Shown piece after piece: positions 34,631-45,746 of a stretch of DNA of 64,000 nucleotides. A model generated the notes under the pieces. That model was given only the letters and a program-made list of their open reading frames with translations. It was not told where the DNA came from and did not search any database. How positions within the stretch are numbered: the first letter of the stretch is position 1; each line of letters begins with the position of its first letter. Location of the stretch: positions 992,001-1,056,000 of the forward strand of contig JAHRHY010000015.1 of assembly GCA_019671135.1 (NCBI GenBank), read 5' to 3'. A program made the position numbers and the translations under genes. Origin of the DNA: Linnemannia hyalina. Lineage: Eukaryota; Mortierellomycota; Mortierellomycetes; Mortierellales; Mortierellaceae.

Positions 34631-36892
34631 CCCCTTTTTTCTTTTGGATCCCCTTCATTTGCTCAGCCTCTGGATCACTCGTTTTTTTTTCGTAGATCCT
34701 TCGACTATTGCCTTTCGTGAATCGTTCCCTTCATAATGTTTTCCTATACCTTTTCTCTATTGACATCCTTATCTCTCCCATTTTCTCGTACTTTCGTCTT
34801 CCTTCAGCAATTCAATGACAACAACTGCTATCCCAACATCGAAGGGATCATCCTGCTCTAGGTTCCTCTCCTTTGTCTTCCTTGGTGACTATTGACCTTC
34901 CTTGGCATGTGTGTAGTTGCTGATCCTCCCCTCCTTCATATCTCTTTTGTCTCGGCCTTTTTATCTCAGTATTTCCTCCCTTAGCTACCCCCATCGGTCA
35001 TTTTTTCACCCTTTGATGTTGGCTTTCGTTCATACCCTTGTCCCGTTGTCTCTCTTTTTCGGCGCTCAGCAGCCACATGCCTGCTATTCCTTGACATTCA
35101 CTAGAGCGCTCTTCAAATCGATTCTCTTTACTGTCATTTTATGCACATTCAACATGCATCACACCCCAGGTAGGGGAAAAATCGCCTTGGAGCAAGCTCA
35201 CAGATTATGGGTAATCTGCAATCGCTGTCAATGTTATACAGTCTTTGCATTGAAATGCACTTCAGGGGGTACCATTTGCTATGGAGATTCTGAATGCGGA
35301 AGCGATCGTTGATATCTTGATAGAAAGTGTGTTTTCAAGTAGCTGGCAAATCTCCATTCTTTTTCAGTCATTTTTTTTTTCGATCTGTTTTTCTATTCCA
35401 GCTTCCTCTTAGCCTACTGCATATGTGCTTTTAGCACCGTTGTCCAGTATCTTCCTTATTGACCCCCGTACCTAAAAACCATGCTTCCTTCTATTTTTCG
35501 CTTGTGGATACAAAATAATAAAGTAGCAAAACCCAATCCAAAAGCATACGAGTTAGACGCGGCAATGAGAGGTAAAATGGCGCGGGAAAGGAGGAGCACA
35601 AGGATTGCGCTGACACCACAAAAAAAAAGAGACGCCACGAGATCATTCTGTGGCCGCTTTCTATCAATGCAAGATAGAGAATATGGCCAGGGCGAAGCTG
35701 AGAATGGTTCACCATTTTCATCGTCAACCATCACGCGAAAAGGTTCAATACACCCCAGCCATCACAAGGCGCGTCTAAATATTGGTAGTGCCGTGTGAAG
35801 CAAATCCATTTTCTTGACTGATCGATCGACATCAATCAGCGAAGATTACATAGACGGAATGTTTACGTAACAAGCTATCTCCAGAAAGTCACGGGTCCGA
35901 GATGAAGAAGACGAAGAAAGTGGGCCTTCTGGCGTTAAAGTATTCACGCGACGGGACGCGTTTTGATCGAGAAGCTGGACTGAACTGCATACGATCCATT
36001 TTGAACCCGAACATATGGGACAAACGCGTTTTACCAGTACCAATGATATGAAGGCAAAGCACTGACACTCACCAGGAAGGACATGTATAAACACCTTACC
36101 TTTTTCTTTCTTTCTTTCCTTTCTCCTTTCCTTTTCCTCCTTCCTTTCTTTTCATTCTTTCTGTCGTTGCTTTTTTTTGTTGTTGTAGTGGTTGTAGTGT
36201 TGTTGGCTGCTAATGTTATTTGTTTTCGGAATTGCTGTTGGTAGTCGTAAAAATAACTAGGCAAGAGCAACTGCAACGACGAGTGGGTGAAGGGAAAAAG
36301 AAAGAGAAGGGGACATACAGGTCTTTATTGTGTTCTGAAGACAGAGTTGTCTGTGCGTGTCAGAGCCTCAAAGATAATGAAGAGGTCAGTGACAACTCCA
36401 TCCCATTAAACAAGTCGGATTGGGCGGTGTAAAGAACGCGTCAGTTTCGGACAGAAGAAGAAACAATCGGATGGGCTATGCATCTTCTCGAATTTCTTTT
36501 CTCTTCACTCCCCTTTTATTCCTCACCTTTCCTCCTTTAGACATTACCATCGCCGTCGTCATCCTCACCATCAACAACCACCGACCTCTCTCATTCGGCT
36601 TCCATTCATCTCCTTGTTTTTCATTAGTCTTCCATCCTCATTCGGAATCAACCCCTAGGCAGCAACAAGAGCAAACGCGCACCTCTTTGTTTCCCTTAAG
36701 GTCAAAAGGCACGCGCATACAAATAAAAAATCTCGCACGCGTGAACCCTGCCTGAGTAACAAAGACACAAACTAACAACTACATGTATGTTTTTGTGTCC
36801 TTTAGACTTGTTCAGTCCATTGCTATTGCACCCTCCTACACTCGGAACTCATCAGCACCGACCAACCCACCAACCCCTCGAGCCCTTCAAAG
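34631..36892. other. Gene-poor interval upstream of NLR copy 2
   Basis: About 2.26 kb with no convincing gene. Open frames of 80-130 codons (for example 34917-35312 plus and 35481-35798 plus) have no recognisable domain and mixed composition. Features seen are T-rich and CTTT-rich stretches (about 36098-36160) and, near 36893, the donor of the 5'UTR intron of NLR copy 2. No tRNA or transposase was recognised. Confidence 0.5.
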
Positions 36893-37003
36893 GTAAAATT
36901 GCGTGTTATGCTCTCATTTTCTTCAGAGGAACAAGCACACCTGCGCCTCGTACTGTCACTAACAAATGCTTTTTATTGTTTTTGTTTTATTAAAGCGCGC
37001 AAC

Positions 37004-40000
37004 ATGACCAAAGATTCTGCTATTCAATCGCATGCTACCGGAGATGGTGGCGCCTCCAACGGACCTCTGCCAGCCCTTCCTACTGACAACAACGACGGAA
37101 TCTCGGACATTTTCCCCAAGAACTTGCCTAAACCTGCGATCAGGACCGAGTTGCCTGCCCTATCGGAACGTATCGAGGTGACTCAGCAACTGCTCTATTG
37201 CAACAGGCTCATCCTCGATGCTCAGTCAACCTCTTCACCCACTGCTACTGCTGCGTCCGAAAGGCCGATCGGTGAGCCCGCCAACGAGCCACAGGTTGGA
37301 GAGACAGAGCGTGCATGGATCACAGCCATTGGACAGGACCCTATTCAGCAAGACCGCCTTCGCTCGCTGGTCACCATGGTTGTCGAGGCATTCATCAAGG
37401 ACATTTTCAAAGTATCTGCTATCATCGCTGAGGTTGTTATCCTCGGGCCCATCCTCGATCGCGACACATACCGCACCCTGTTGTCTTGCTTCATTTCGAA
37501 GTTCGAACAAGTCACTATCCTGGATGTCGCCCTACTCCAAGGACTGGTCCAGTTAATCGAGTGCGCTTCTCCTGGCTACATCGAGGACGACGATCTGACC
37601 AAGACCCTGACTGTTCTGCGACGATGCCTGGAGGGAATGCACAAGACACCTTCAGAGTACCTGTACCAAATCACTATTGCCATCTCTCGGCTCCTTGATG
37701 TTATGGTCAACGGTATGGTCAAAGACGTTAACCGCACGAATGACCACCAACCCCTGGTCATGGCCCTCACGGAATTAAAGGCCAGCGCCGACCCCATTTT
37801 GCAGTTTCAAGTCAACTATACCCTGCAAGCCTCACGGTATATCCCAGATGACGAGTCGACTCTGCAAGCAGTCTTGCGGTTTGGTGGAGGAGTTGCCATG
37901 GCAGTATCGGGAGTCGGCGGCGTCTGCAAGTTGGATCCGGCCAACCTTCTTAGCAGTCTCAGCGTACTTCATCAAGCAGCGATGCAGACGTTCAAGGGTA
38001 CAAAGTCGGTCCTGGAGGGCATGAAGGAGTCGCAGAAGGATAGTAGCGGTACTATGCAGAGCCTTCTTGAGGGTCTTCGCGCAGGCACCAAGTATGAGTG
38101 GTACCTGGTTTTGCTCGCTGCCAGGGCCATTGTCCGCGATGGTCGCCTTGCTGACTTCAACGAGATCGTCTGCAAGGCCAATTGTCGCGACGATCGGGAT
38201 TTTCAGTTGGGAGTGTGTCAGATCCTTGGCGAGCTTGCAGTGGATCCGCTCTGGGACTCATTCACTCGGAGGCGTGCGACTGACTTCCTTGGAGCGCTGT
38301 GCAAAGCCACCCCCGGCTGGAAACACCACCCTGAGGTCAAGGAATGGATCGTCGTCATCCTCACCCAACTCTCAGAGCTCTCAGATGGTGTGATCAAGGA
38401 TCACGCTCTTGTTGTCCTCCAGGACTGTGCCGCAGAAGACGTTGTGGTTAAACCTGTCGCCATGGTTCCTTACCCGCTGAATAGTAGACTGCCGCTGCCA
38501 GAGTCATCTCCGCTTCTTGCCCGCGTCCAGGACATCACGCATCTAGAGTTGTATCTGCACCGGCTCAGGCAGCAACGTCTCGAGGAATCAAGTCTTGGCA
38601 TTTACATCCCTCCCATGGCAAAGGCCAATCTCCAGGCCCGTGACGATGACCTTTTCCCTCTTTTGGAAAAGGTTCAGGAGTTCTTGGCAAGCGAGCGGCA
38701 GGTAATGCTGGTTCTGGGCGATTCAGGAGCGGGAAAATCGACATTCAATCTTGAGCTGGAGCGCACGCTGTGGAATGACTACAAAGACCATGGACCCATC
38801 CCACTCTTCATCAACCTCGCCTTCATCGACAACCCCGCACACGACCTGATTGAGAAGCAGTTACAGTTCCTTAACTTTTCTGAAGACCAGATCCGAGAGC
38901 TGAAGTTGCAAAGCCGGCTTGTCCTCATCTGCGATGGATATGATGAAAGCCAGCTCAAGGTCAACATCCATTCTACAAACCAGTTTAACCAGCCAGGACA
39001 GTGGAAGGTGAAAATCGTGATCAGCTGCCGCACCCAGTACCTTGGAAAGGACTACCGCTCCAGGTTCCAGCCTCAGTCAGTCGATCGGTACCAGCGCACT
39101 GCGACAAATCTCTTCCAGGAAGCCGTCGTTGCGCCATTTTCCAAGAAACAGATCGAGGACTATGTCACCCGCTATGTCCCTCTTGAGCCACGGCTCTGGC
39201 TTGTCGACGACTACATACGGATGCTAACCACGGTTCCCAAGCTGATTGAGCTGGTTTCCAACCCCTTCCTTCTCACCCTGGCATTGGAAGCACTGCCTGT
39301 TGTTGTGGAGCCCCATCAGGACTTTTTGACCGTCAGGGTGACGCGCGTGCAACTCTACGACACATTTGTTGTGCACTGGTTGGATGTAAACAAGCGACGT
39401 CTCGACAGCAGCACCCTGTCGGCTAAGGATCGCGTTGTCTTTGATCGGCTTCTGGAGGCAGGGTTTACCTCGATGGGTATCGACTACTCGATAAGGCTGG
39501 CGCTGGCGATCTTTGACAAGCAAGACAGAAACCCGGTGATTCATTATGTGCAGTTGAAGGACAAGAACACATGGAAAGCAGAGTTCTTTGGTCAGGACCC
39601 CGAAGTGCGGTTGTTACAGGAATCGTCCCCATTGACCCGCTCTGGCTCTCGATTCCAGTTTCTTCACCGATCCATCCTGGAATATTTCTTCTCGCGCACG
39701 ATCTACGACCCAGCCGTGATTAACGATGACACGGGCGACACAACATCTTCTACTGGTCAAGTAGTCGACACCAATTGCCCCTTGTTCCAGCGCAACCTTC
39801 TTGAAGACCCATCCATCATCCAATTCCTGTGCGAGCGTGTGTGCCCAGACCCCAATTTCGAGCGGCAACTCCGCACTATCGTCGACCAGTCCAAGACCAA
39901 TGCCACCGCCTCTTTTGCCGCCACGAACGCCATCTCTATCCTCGTCAAAGCAGGTGTGTCCTTCCACGGCGCTGATCTCCGCGGCGTCAAGATCCCCGGC

Positions 40001-42094
40001 GCCGACCTTTCTGACGGTCAGTTCGATTCGGCACAGTTGCAAGGAGCTGACTTGACTGGCGTCAGTCTCGCGAGGAGTTGGTTGAGGCAGGCGAATATGA
40101 GCGGTGCACAGTTGGAGGGCATCCGATTTGGAGAGTTACCGTACCTTGAGCTGAAGATGGCGATTGCGAGCTGTGTCTACTCGCCCAGTGGAAAGACGCT
40201 TGCCATTGCCATGACGGACGGATCTTTCGAGCTTTATGAGACGACAAACTGGTCAAGAACCCATGAGCTCAAAGGGCATACCAAGGGGATCAGGGAGTGC
40301 GCATTCTCACCCGACGGCCAACGTATCGTGTCTGGGGGCTGGGACAACGTTGTACGATTGTGGGACGCCACCAATGGCGAGGCTTTATTGGCCATGGAGG
40401 GGCATACGGAAGGAGTATTGAGTGTTGCGTTTTCCCCTTGTAGCAAGCACATAGTTTCGGGTGGTGGCGACAAGACAGTACGATTGTGGGACTCGCGAAC
40501 CGGAGACGTGGTTTTCGTTTTGAAAGGCCACACCCGAGAAGTATTGAGCATTCAGTATTCAGCAGATGGGCGGCGGCTGATATCGACTGGCCAAGAGGAC
40601 ACTATAAGATTTTGGGATCCAACGACAGGAGAGCCTGGTGTTATCTGGAGGCCCATGCCTGAAAAAGGACACAATGCGGTCTTCACCCCAGATGGACGAT
40701 TGGTTGCCTTTTGTTACAGAGCCGGCCATATGGTACTCTGGGATACAGCGAGCTCTGGAGAGGTAGGCTTAACTCTACGCGGTCACACTGGTTACGTTAC
40801 AGGAATCGCTTTGTCACCCAACGGACAATGGATCGCATCCGCCAGCAACGACTATACTGTGAAGCTATGGGACGCGTCGACAGGAGTCCTCATTTCGTCA
40901 TTGACAAGTCAGACACAGTCGATGGCCATGGTTGTCTTCTCGCCGGATGGCCTCCAGTTAGCAGTGGGAGGACGTGATGGCAAGATGAGGTTGTGGGATG
41001 TTAACACGAGTTTGTTGAGTGTGGAGGTACAAGGACGTCACCTGGGACAAGTTCAGAGGCTGGCATACTCTCTCGATGGCCAAGCGATCCTCACTCTCAG
41101 TGGCCGTGTCGTACAAAGATGGGAGCCTACAACGGGAGCGCAGGGGTCAATATCGTTCGAGTTTCCGGATATTCTGTCGATCGGTGCCAACGAGTTTCCC
41201 CCAGACGGCAACCAGTTTGTGAACGGCACTCGGGACACATTTGCTCAAACGATCGCCTTCAGTATGGACACACATCGCCCACGGGAGCATCCGATGCAGG
41301 TGGACATTGCGACTTATTCACCTTGCTGTCGTTGGCTTGCCTTTTCTTTCTCGGGCAACACTTTTCGATTGCGGGACGTTCAGAACACTGATCAGGAGCA
41401 TATTCTTCTTGAGCTGGAAGGAGGGCCTGGAGGAACAGTTTCAGGTGCGGCATTTTCACGGACTGGACACCAGCTTGCAGCGGCCTCTTGGAGAGGTATC
41501 ATTTGGCTTTTTGATCCTGAAACAAGAGAGCTTCTAATAACCAAGACGTTGGTGCAGGAACGAGTTCTGGTGTTGACGTATTCGCCAGACGGCCAACAAC
41601 TTGCGCTGGGTACGGATACCTCGGTCTACCTCTGGGATCTCAAGTCGGACGAGCCGGGCGTCAAGTTGAAGGGGCACAGCGGTATGGTCGGTTGTATTGC
41701 GTACTCGCCCTGTGGACAATGGCTTGCTTCCGGCAGCGGGGATGAAACGGTTCGACTCTGGCAACGACAATCAGAAGAGCAGGAAAGTTGGTCTTGTGCT
41801 GCCGTGGTCCGTCGATTCTATGGGTCGGTTGAGGATGTCGTTTGGAATCCGGTTGTGCCTATGGAGTTTGTGACGACTAGTAAGGATGGATCTGTGAGAC
41901 AATGGCGGGTGTCGAGCAATGGTAATGGATCGAATGTCGTTGTCAAGATGACTTGGGGCTCGAACCTTAGTCTCCTCTGTGCCGAAAGTTTGGTGTCGGA
42001 GGTTGCGATTGGTCTTGACCCAATGAATCGAAAGTTGTTGGTGCAATGCGGCGCCATTGATAGTCCTTTGGAAAAGCTGGAGGTTGAGGAGTAG
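37004..42094 (+). CDS. NACHT - pentapeptide repeat - WD40 NLR-like STAND protein, copy 2
   Basis: Uninterrupted frame of 1,696 residues from the ATG at 37004. The open frame extends back to 36899, but that part lies inside a probable 5'UTR intron 36893-36995 (G/GTAAAA donor, TTATTAAAG acceptor), and copies 1 and 3 start at the equivalent place. Shared N-terminal motif at 36-71 (IFPKNLPKPAIRTELP, RIEVTQQLLYCN). NACHT P-loop GDSGAGKST near 572, Walker B LICDGYDES near 642, then VISCRTQYLGKDYRSRFQPQ and FLHRSILEYFFSR. Pentapeptide repeats run about 988-1050 (GADLRGVKIPGADLSDGQFD). Fourteen WD40-like blades span ~1053-1660; blades 8-10 are visibly degenerate. Tail: MNRKLLVQCGAID. The gene lies between SEC6 and an inverted SEC6 relic. 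The 3.1-3.7 kb relic is its closest match in the window. Confidence 0.88.
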   Translation: MTKDSAIQSHATGDGGASNGPLPALPTDNNDGISDIFPKNLPKPAIRTELPALSERIEVTQQLLYCNRLILDAQSTSSPTATAASERPIGEPANEPQVGETERAWITAIGQDPIQQDRLRSLVTMVVEAFIKDIFKVSAIIAEVVILGPILDRDTYRTLLSCFISKFEQVTILDVALLQGLVQLIECASPGYIEDDDLTKTLTVLRRCLEGMHKTPSEYLYQITIAISRLLDVMVNGMVKDVNRTNDHQPLVMALTELKASADPILQFQVNYTLQASRYIPDDESTLQAVLRFGGGVAMAVSGVGGVCKLDPANLLSSLSVLHQAAMQTFKGTKSVLEGMKESQKDSSGTMQSLLEGLRAGTKYEWYLVLLAARAIVRDGRLADFNEIVCKANCRDDRDFQLGVCQILGELAVDPLWDSFTRRRATDFLGALCKATPGWKHHPEVKEWIVVILTQLSELSDGVIKDHALVVLQDCAAEDVVVKPVAMVPYPLNSRLPLPESSPLLARVQDITHLELYLHRLRQQRLEESSLGIYIPPMAKANLQARDDDLFPLLEKVQEFLASERQVMLVLGDSGAGKSTFNLELERTLWNDYKDHGPIPLFINLAFIDNPAHDLIEKQLQFLNFSEDQIRELKLQSRLVLICDGYDESQLKVNIHSTNQFNQPGQWKVKIVISCRTQYLGKDYRSRFQPQSVDRYQRTATNLFQEAVVAPFSKKQIEDYVTRYVPLEPRLWLVDDYIRMLTTVPKLIELVSNPFLLTLALEALPVVVEPHQDFLTVRVTRVQLYDTFVVHWLDVNKRRLDSSTLSAKDRVVFDRLLEAGFTSMGIDYSIRLALAIFDKQDRNPVIHYVQLKDKNTWKAEFFGQDPEVRLLQESSPLTRSGSRFQFLHRSILEYFFSRTIYDPAVINDDTGDTTSSTGQVVDTNCPLFQRNLLEDPSIIQFLCERVCPDPNFERQLRTIVDQSKTNATASFAATNAISILVKAGVSFHGADLRGVKIPGADLSDGQFDSAQLQGADLTGVSLARSWLRQANMSGAQLEGIRFGELPYLELKMAIASCVYSPSGKTLAIAMTDGSFELYETTNWSRTHELKGHTKGIRECAFSPDGQRIVSGGWDNVVRLWDATNGEALLAMEGHTEGVLSVAFSPCSKHIVSGGGDKTVRLWDSRTGDVVFVLKGHTREVLSIQYSADGRRLISTGQEDTIRFWDPTTGEPGVIWRPMPEKGHNAVFTPDGRLVAFCYRAGHMVLWDTASSGEVGLTLRGHTGYVTGIALSPNGQWIASASNDYTVKLWDASTGVLISSLTSQTQSMAMVVFSPDGLQLAVGGRDGKMRLWDVNTSLLSVEVQGRHLGQVQRLAYSLDGQAILTLSGRVVQRWEPTTGAQGSISFEFPDILSIGANEFPPDGNQFVNGTRDTFAQTIAFSMDTHRPREHPMQVDIATYSPCCRWLAFSFSGNTFRLRDVQNTDQEHILLELEGGPGGTVSGAAFSRTGHQLAAASWRGIIWLFDPETRELLITKTLVQERVLVLTYSPDGQQLALGTDTSVYLWDLKSDEPGVKLKGHSGMVGCIAYSPCGQWLASGSGDETVRLWQRQSEEQESWSCAAVVRRFYGSVEDVVWNPVVPMEFVTTSKDGSVRQWRVSSNGNGSNVVVKMTWGSNLSLLCAESLVSEVAIGLDPMNRKLLVQCGAIDSPLEKLEVEE

Positions 42095-42986
42095 GCGCAT
42101 CATATTTTTTTTATCACCAAAAAGAGGTACCAAAAAAAAAAGAGTTGCATAAAGAAAATAAACGAACATCCGCATTGTATTCTTCAGCGAGTGGAGATAC
42201 CTGTACTTCGTGACCAAAGACTAACCACGTTCTCGAAGTTGTCCATTGCCCTCGTCTTGCAATGCCACCTCGGACTAGATTACAAATTCCTCCAGAAAGG
42301 ATCGTACTCGAGAACAGCATGCCAGAGGAGGGGTACAAAGACTTGGCACCAGGCCCTGGAGACCATCGAGCAGGCAAGGAGAGGTTTGGTATGCAACATT
42401 ACATTCGTGAATCCACAGAAGAAGAAGGCAGGGAAATACAATTATGGGCAACAAGCGAAGAATTCCCAGTCGACACACTAAAATGAACACGAAAAGGTAT
42501 ATCTATAGGGCCGAGCCGTTGCTCATGACAACAAGATTGGAGTTTTTTCTTTCTCATATGGCAGTCGAATAAGGGAGAAGTGCATATGATTGAAGTTGCG
42601 CTGAATAGAGCAGACAGGGCGAGGGCTTCGAATCCTCTGAAGCAAGTGCGTCGCTTGGACACACTTAGGCTATCAGAGTGGTCCGTGGCAAAACAGGGCC
42701 GTCTTGCTCGCACCACACGCGTAGAGTATGTTCCAATTTATACATCACCATGTCAAGCAAGACCATGATGGCAAAAACTTTGTTCAAAACGTCAATTGCC
42801 ACCGCGATCGCCAGATATTTGCACAGCCACAGCAATTGAAAGAACGTGAAAGTCCCAAACAATGTATGTCTTCTTGTTAAAGATCAAAGGTCAAGAATAT
42901 GCTTAAAGGTGATAGTTTGTATTTATGACGTGGAAAGAGGGAGAAGAAGGGTATGAGGTGAAGCAAAGGAAAAAACAAAAGGGTGC
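42095..42986. other. Convergent intergenic region, NLR copy 2 / SEC6
   Basis: About 890 bases. Short frames on both strands (for example 42191-42481) show no domain. The stretch near 42625 (GGCTTCGAATCC) resembles a tRNA B-box, but no cloverleaf can be drawn around it. Nothing is called. Confidence 0.45.
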
Positions 42987-45374
42987 TTATTGCTTGACCT
43001 TGCTAAAGATAGTAGCCGAGCGTGTAGCATCGATAGGGTCCTTGTCTTTGAACTTTTCCTTAATGGGGTCCATGACTTCCTTGATGCTCGACCGGTCCAT
43101 GTCATCCCTCCGTCCCAGGATATCCTCCACCAACGAGATCGGCAAGTCGTGGTAGATGCGCTTCATCGAATAAAAGTTGATGTACGCCGTCCTCTTGGTG
43201 CTGCAAGTAAATTTGTGCAACTGCTCAATCGCATCAAAGTCGTCCTCCAGGTCCTTGGGGTTCTTGTAGTCCGCGAAAAAGTTGAACACAGCTGCGCGAT
43301 CTTGCTCAAGTCGTTCCGTGCAGGCTGGAAATTTGAGTCGGGCTCCACGGTTACGAAGGGCGTCCATCTGGGCAATCATCAGCCGCTCCAACATCCAGTC
43401 GATCAGCTTGTTGAACATGTAGTCGTTCAGATGCACCCTGAAATCATCGTTGTAATCCCTGAGTGTCGCCACGATCAGACCCATTGGGTCCTCCTCGTAC
43501 CAAGTTGATGTGTGAAGCTTGGAAAAGGGTTCCTTGACATCGTTAAACGCCAGATCCAGAAGTGCGTTGGCGCCGTGGGTCGCAACATCGAAAAAGTCGT
43601 CCATAGTCTCATTTAACAGATCCCGTGCCGACTCAAAGTTCTTGCGGTTCTTGATCAGGTTCTCCGACTCCATCCTCTGCAGCACAGCGTCCGCAAACTC
43701 GGCACACTTGATCTGGTCGTTTGTTGCTGCCATGATGTACTCTGCCAGTCCGGGTGGTGTTGTTGTTGGTGACTCGATCTGCTTCTTCATCTCGGCCGAA
43801 ACGAGATCCTTCCACCGCTGCTGGTAATCCTTCATGACCTGGATGCACTCCCTAATAACCTGCTCTATGACTGTGCCCTGCTGAGAATCGGACGCCAAAG
43901 TCACTTGCTGATTGACCATCTCGAACATCAGACTGGCGGTCTGCATGTGATACAATTTGTCCGAGTCTGTTGCAGGGGCGGCTGTCCTCTCTGTGAACTC
44001 GTTCGAAGCTGTGTTCATCATGTTGTTGGTCCATTTGACAAGGTTGGTCCTGACTAGCTTCAAATACTCGTCCAGCAATCCTTGCTCGTTTCCGTCCAAC
44101 AATTGAGGCTCCAGCAACTCTTCCGTGACACCCAGTTGGTGGTTCATGCTGGCATAGTACTCCCGGACCCAGCGCAGCAGGTGCAAGATACGTCCGCCGT
44201 CCAGCTCCGGCGAGGTGACAATCTTGTTGACGAGTTCGTAGACGTGTCGGTGGTACTCCAGAACAAAGAAAGGGAAAATCTTGTAATTGGAAGGCGAACG
44301 GGGGACCAAGTCGTCGTAGACCAGTGCCAGATCTGGGAAGACAAAGTCGGTCGCCTCCAGACATTCGATAGGTTCCTTGTCAACGCGGTCCATCAGAAGG
44401 TTGAACTTGCGCGAGACCTCGTCATGAAGGACATCAAAGAACTTGCTCCGCAGCGACTTGGCTTCCCTGGATGGTTTGTCGGACTTTTTGTTACCCAGGC
44501 CCTGACGCGACGCTCGGCGCTCCGTCTTTGTCGAGACAGACTTGGCATCCGCAGCCTCCTCGCTCTCGATGATCTTGATGAGGCGGACAATTACGGCGCC
44601 CTGTTTGTTCTTGATAAGGTCGATCATGTTGCGCGACAGCTCCCAAAGATACTTTTCAAATTCCTCAATAACCTGATCGAGGCGGCCAAAGTACTCCTTG
44701 AGAGTGACCTTGACATCCAGAGACTCGTCCTTGGCCATGTGCATGGTTGTGTTTCTGAGGTTCTCGAGTTTGTAGAGCTGGTAATGGACGAGGAGGAGGT
44801 TGGGCGCTGGTCCAAGGACGTTCTTCATATCGTCGCGCATCATGCTCTTTATCCTGTCCAGATCCTGATGCAGCTCCTGGAAGTTGTTGACGAGCGTCTC
44901 TGTCGCGACAAAGTTCTGGTGTGTTTGAGAAATCTATATCAGACATGGTAAAGCAAAGTATTAACAACCTCATGAACAAACTTGATACGTACTGGACCAA
45001 CATGGCCAACACGTCCTAATATCGGACAAAGCAAGGCAAAGTAGATGTGTGCAAGCTGTTACCTTGCGGATACGTGGGTAGTCGGTAATAAGACCCTGAG
45101 CATCCTTGCAGAGCGAGTCGATGTTCTTCATGTTGGAGCGGACTCCTAGGACCTGCTCCTTGGTGGTACCCAGGATGTCGAGTGCCTCCTTGGTCTCCTC
45201 CATCTGGTTCTGGACGCCAATCTTGAGCTGCTGGTCGACGATGGCCTTTTCGCGGATGAGCTTTTGGCGGAGAGCAACGAGGGTGGAGAGGTCGTCTGGG
45301 TGTTTGAGCATGGCTGAGATGATGGCGACCTTTGGGTCGGGAGCGATGGATATGACAGACTTTGCGTCGACCAT
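42987..45374 (-). CDS. SEC6: Exocyst complex subunit Sec6 (EXOC3)
   Basis: Subunit of the octameric exocyst that tethers secretory vesicles to the plasma membrane at sites of growth. Exons 45374-45063, 45015-44989, 44933-42987; 761 residues, close to the ~745-805 usual for Sec6. The N-terminal coiled coil (about 35-130) includes LREKAI/LIREKAIVDQQLKIG and SLCKDAQGLITDYPRIRK. The remainder is helical rod sequence with Sec6 signatures such as ATDFVFPDLALVYDDLVPR, YKIFPFFVLEYHRHVY, LLRWVREYYASM, and the C-terminal domain with VATLRDYNDDFRVHLNDYMF. Exon 2 is only 27 bases. A truncated, inverted, intron-bearing relic lies at 34.2-34.6 kb. Divergently transcribed with AP-2 sigma. Confidence 0.93.
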
Positions 45375-45746
45375 GGCTGTTGTTGGTTCCTTCTTTGTAC
45401 GGTGCGGTGTGTGGAGTCTTGGTGGTGTCGAAGAGAGTTGAGAGAAGACGTGGTCAAAGAGAAGAAATGAGAGTGGCAGAAGCGAGTTCTTTGACTGCGT
45501 TTTCATCGCTTGTGGCCAACGGGAAATTATCCTCTCAGCAGTTGGCTTCACTTTTCTTTTTGCTCTTCTCCGGTCAACTTACTCAACTGCAACCTCCTCC
45601 ACCCACTTCATTCTTATCCCATCCTCCACTCGTATTCCTTCTCCTCTTTTCGACCACCCTTCCCCCTCCTCACAGCATCTCATCAGCATCAACCAACCCT
45701 CCTTGTCCTCCCACCACTCCAAAACGCTCTCGTCTTCTCCATCCAG
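45375..45746. promoter_or_regulatory. Shared divergent promoter, SEC6 / AP-2 sigma
   Basis: 372 bases separate the two start codons, with CT-rich sequence (about 45590-45740) forming the AP-2 sigma leader. Both genes serve vesicle traffic, which makes co-regulation conceivable but unproven. Confidence 0.5.

Noticed and set aside
34917..35312. 131-codon plus-strand frame in the gene-poor block
   Set aside because: Composition resembles T-rich non-coding DNA; no domain and no supporting gene structure.
36899..37003. Extended N-terminus of NLR copy 2 from the first in-frame ATG
   Set aside because: The stretch lies in a probable 5'UTR intron (GTAAAA...TTAAAG), and the other copies begin at the equivalent downstream ATG.
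42580..42660. tRNA-like B-box GGCTTCGAATCC
   Set aside because: No A-box at the correct distance and no acceptor or T-stem pairing could be drawn.
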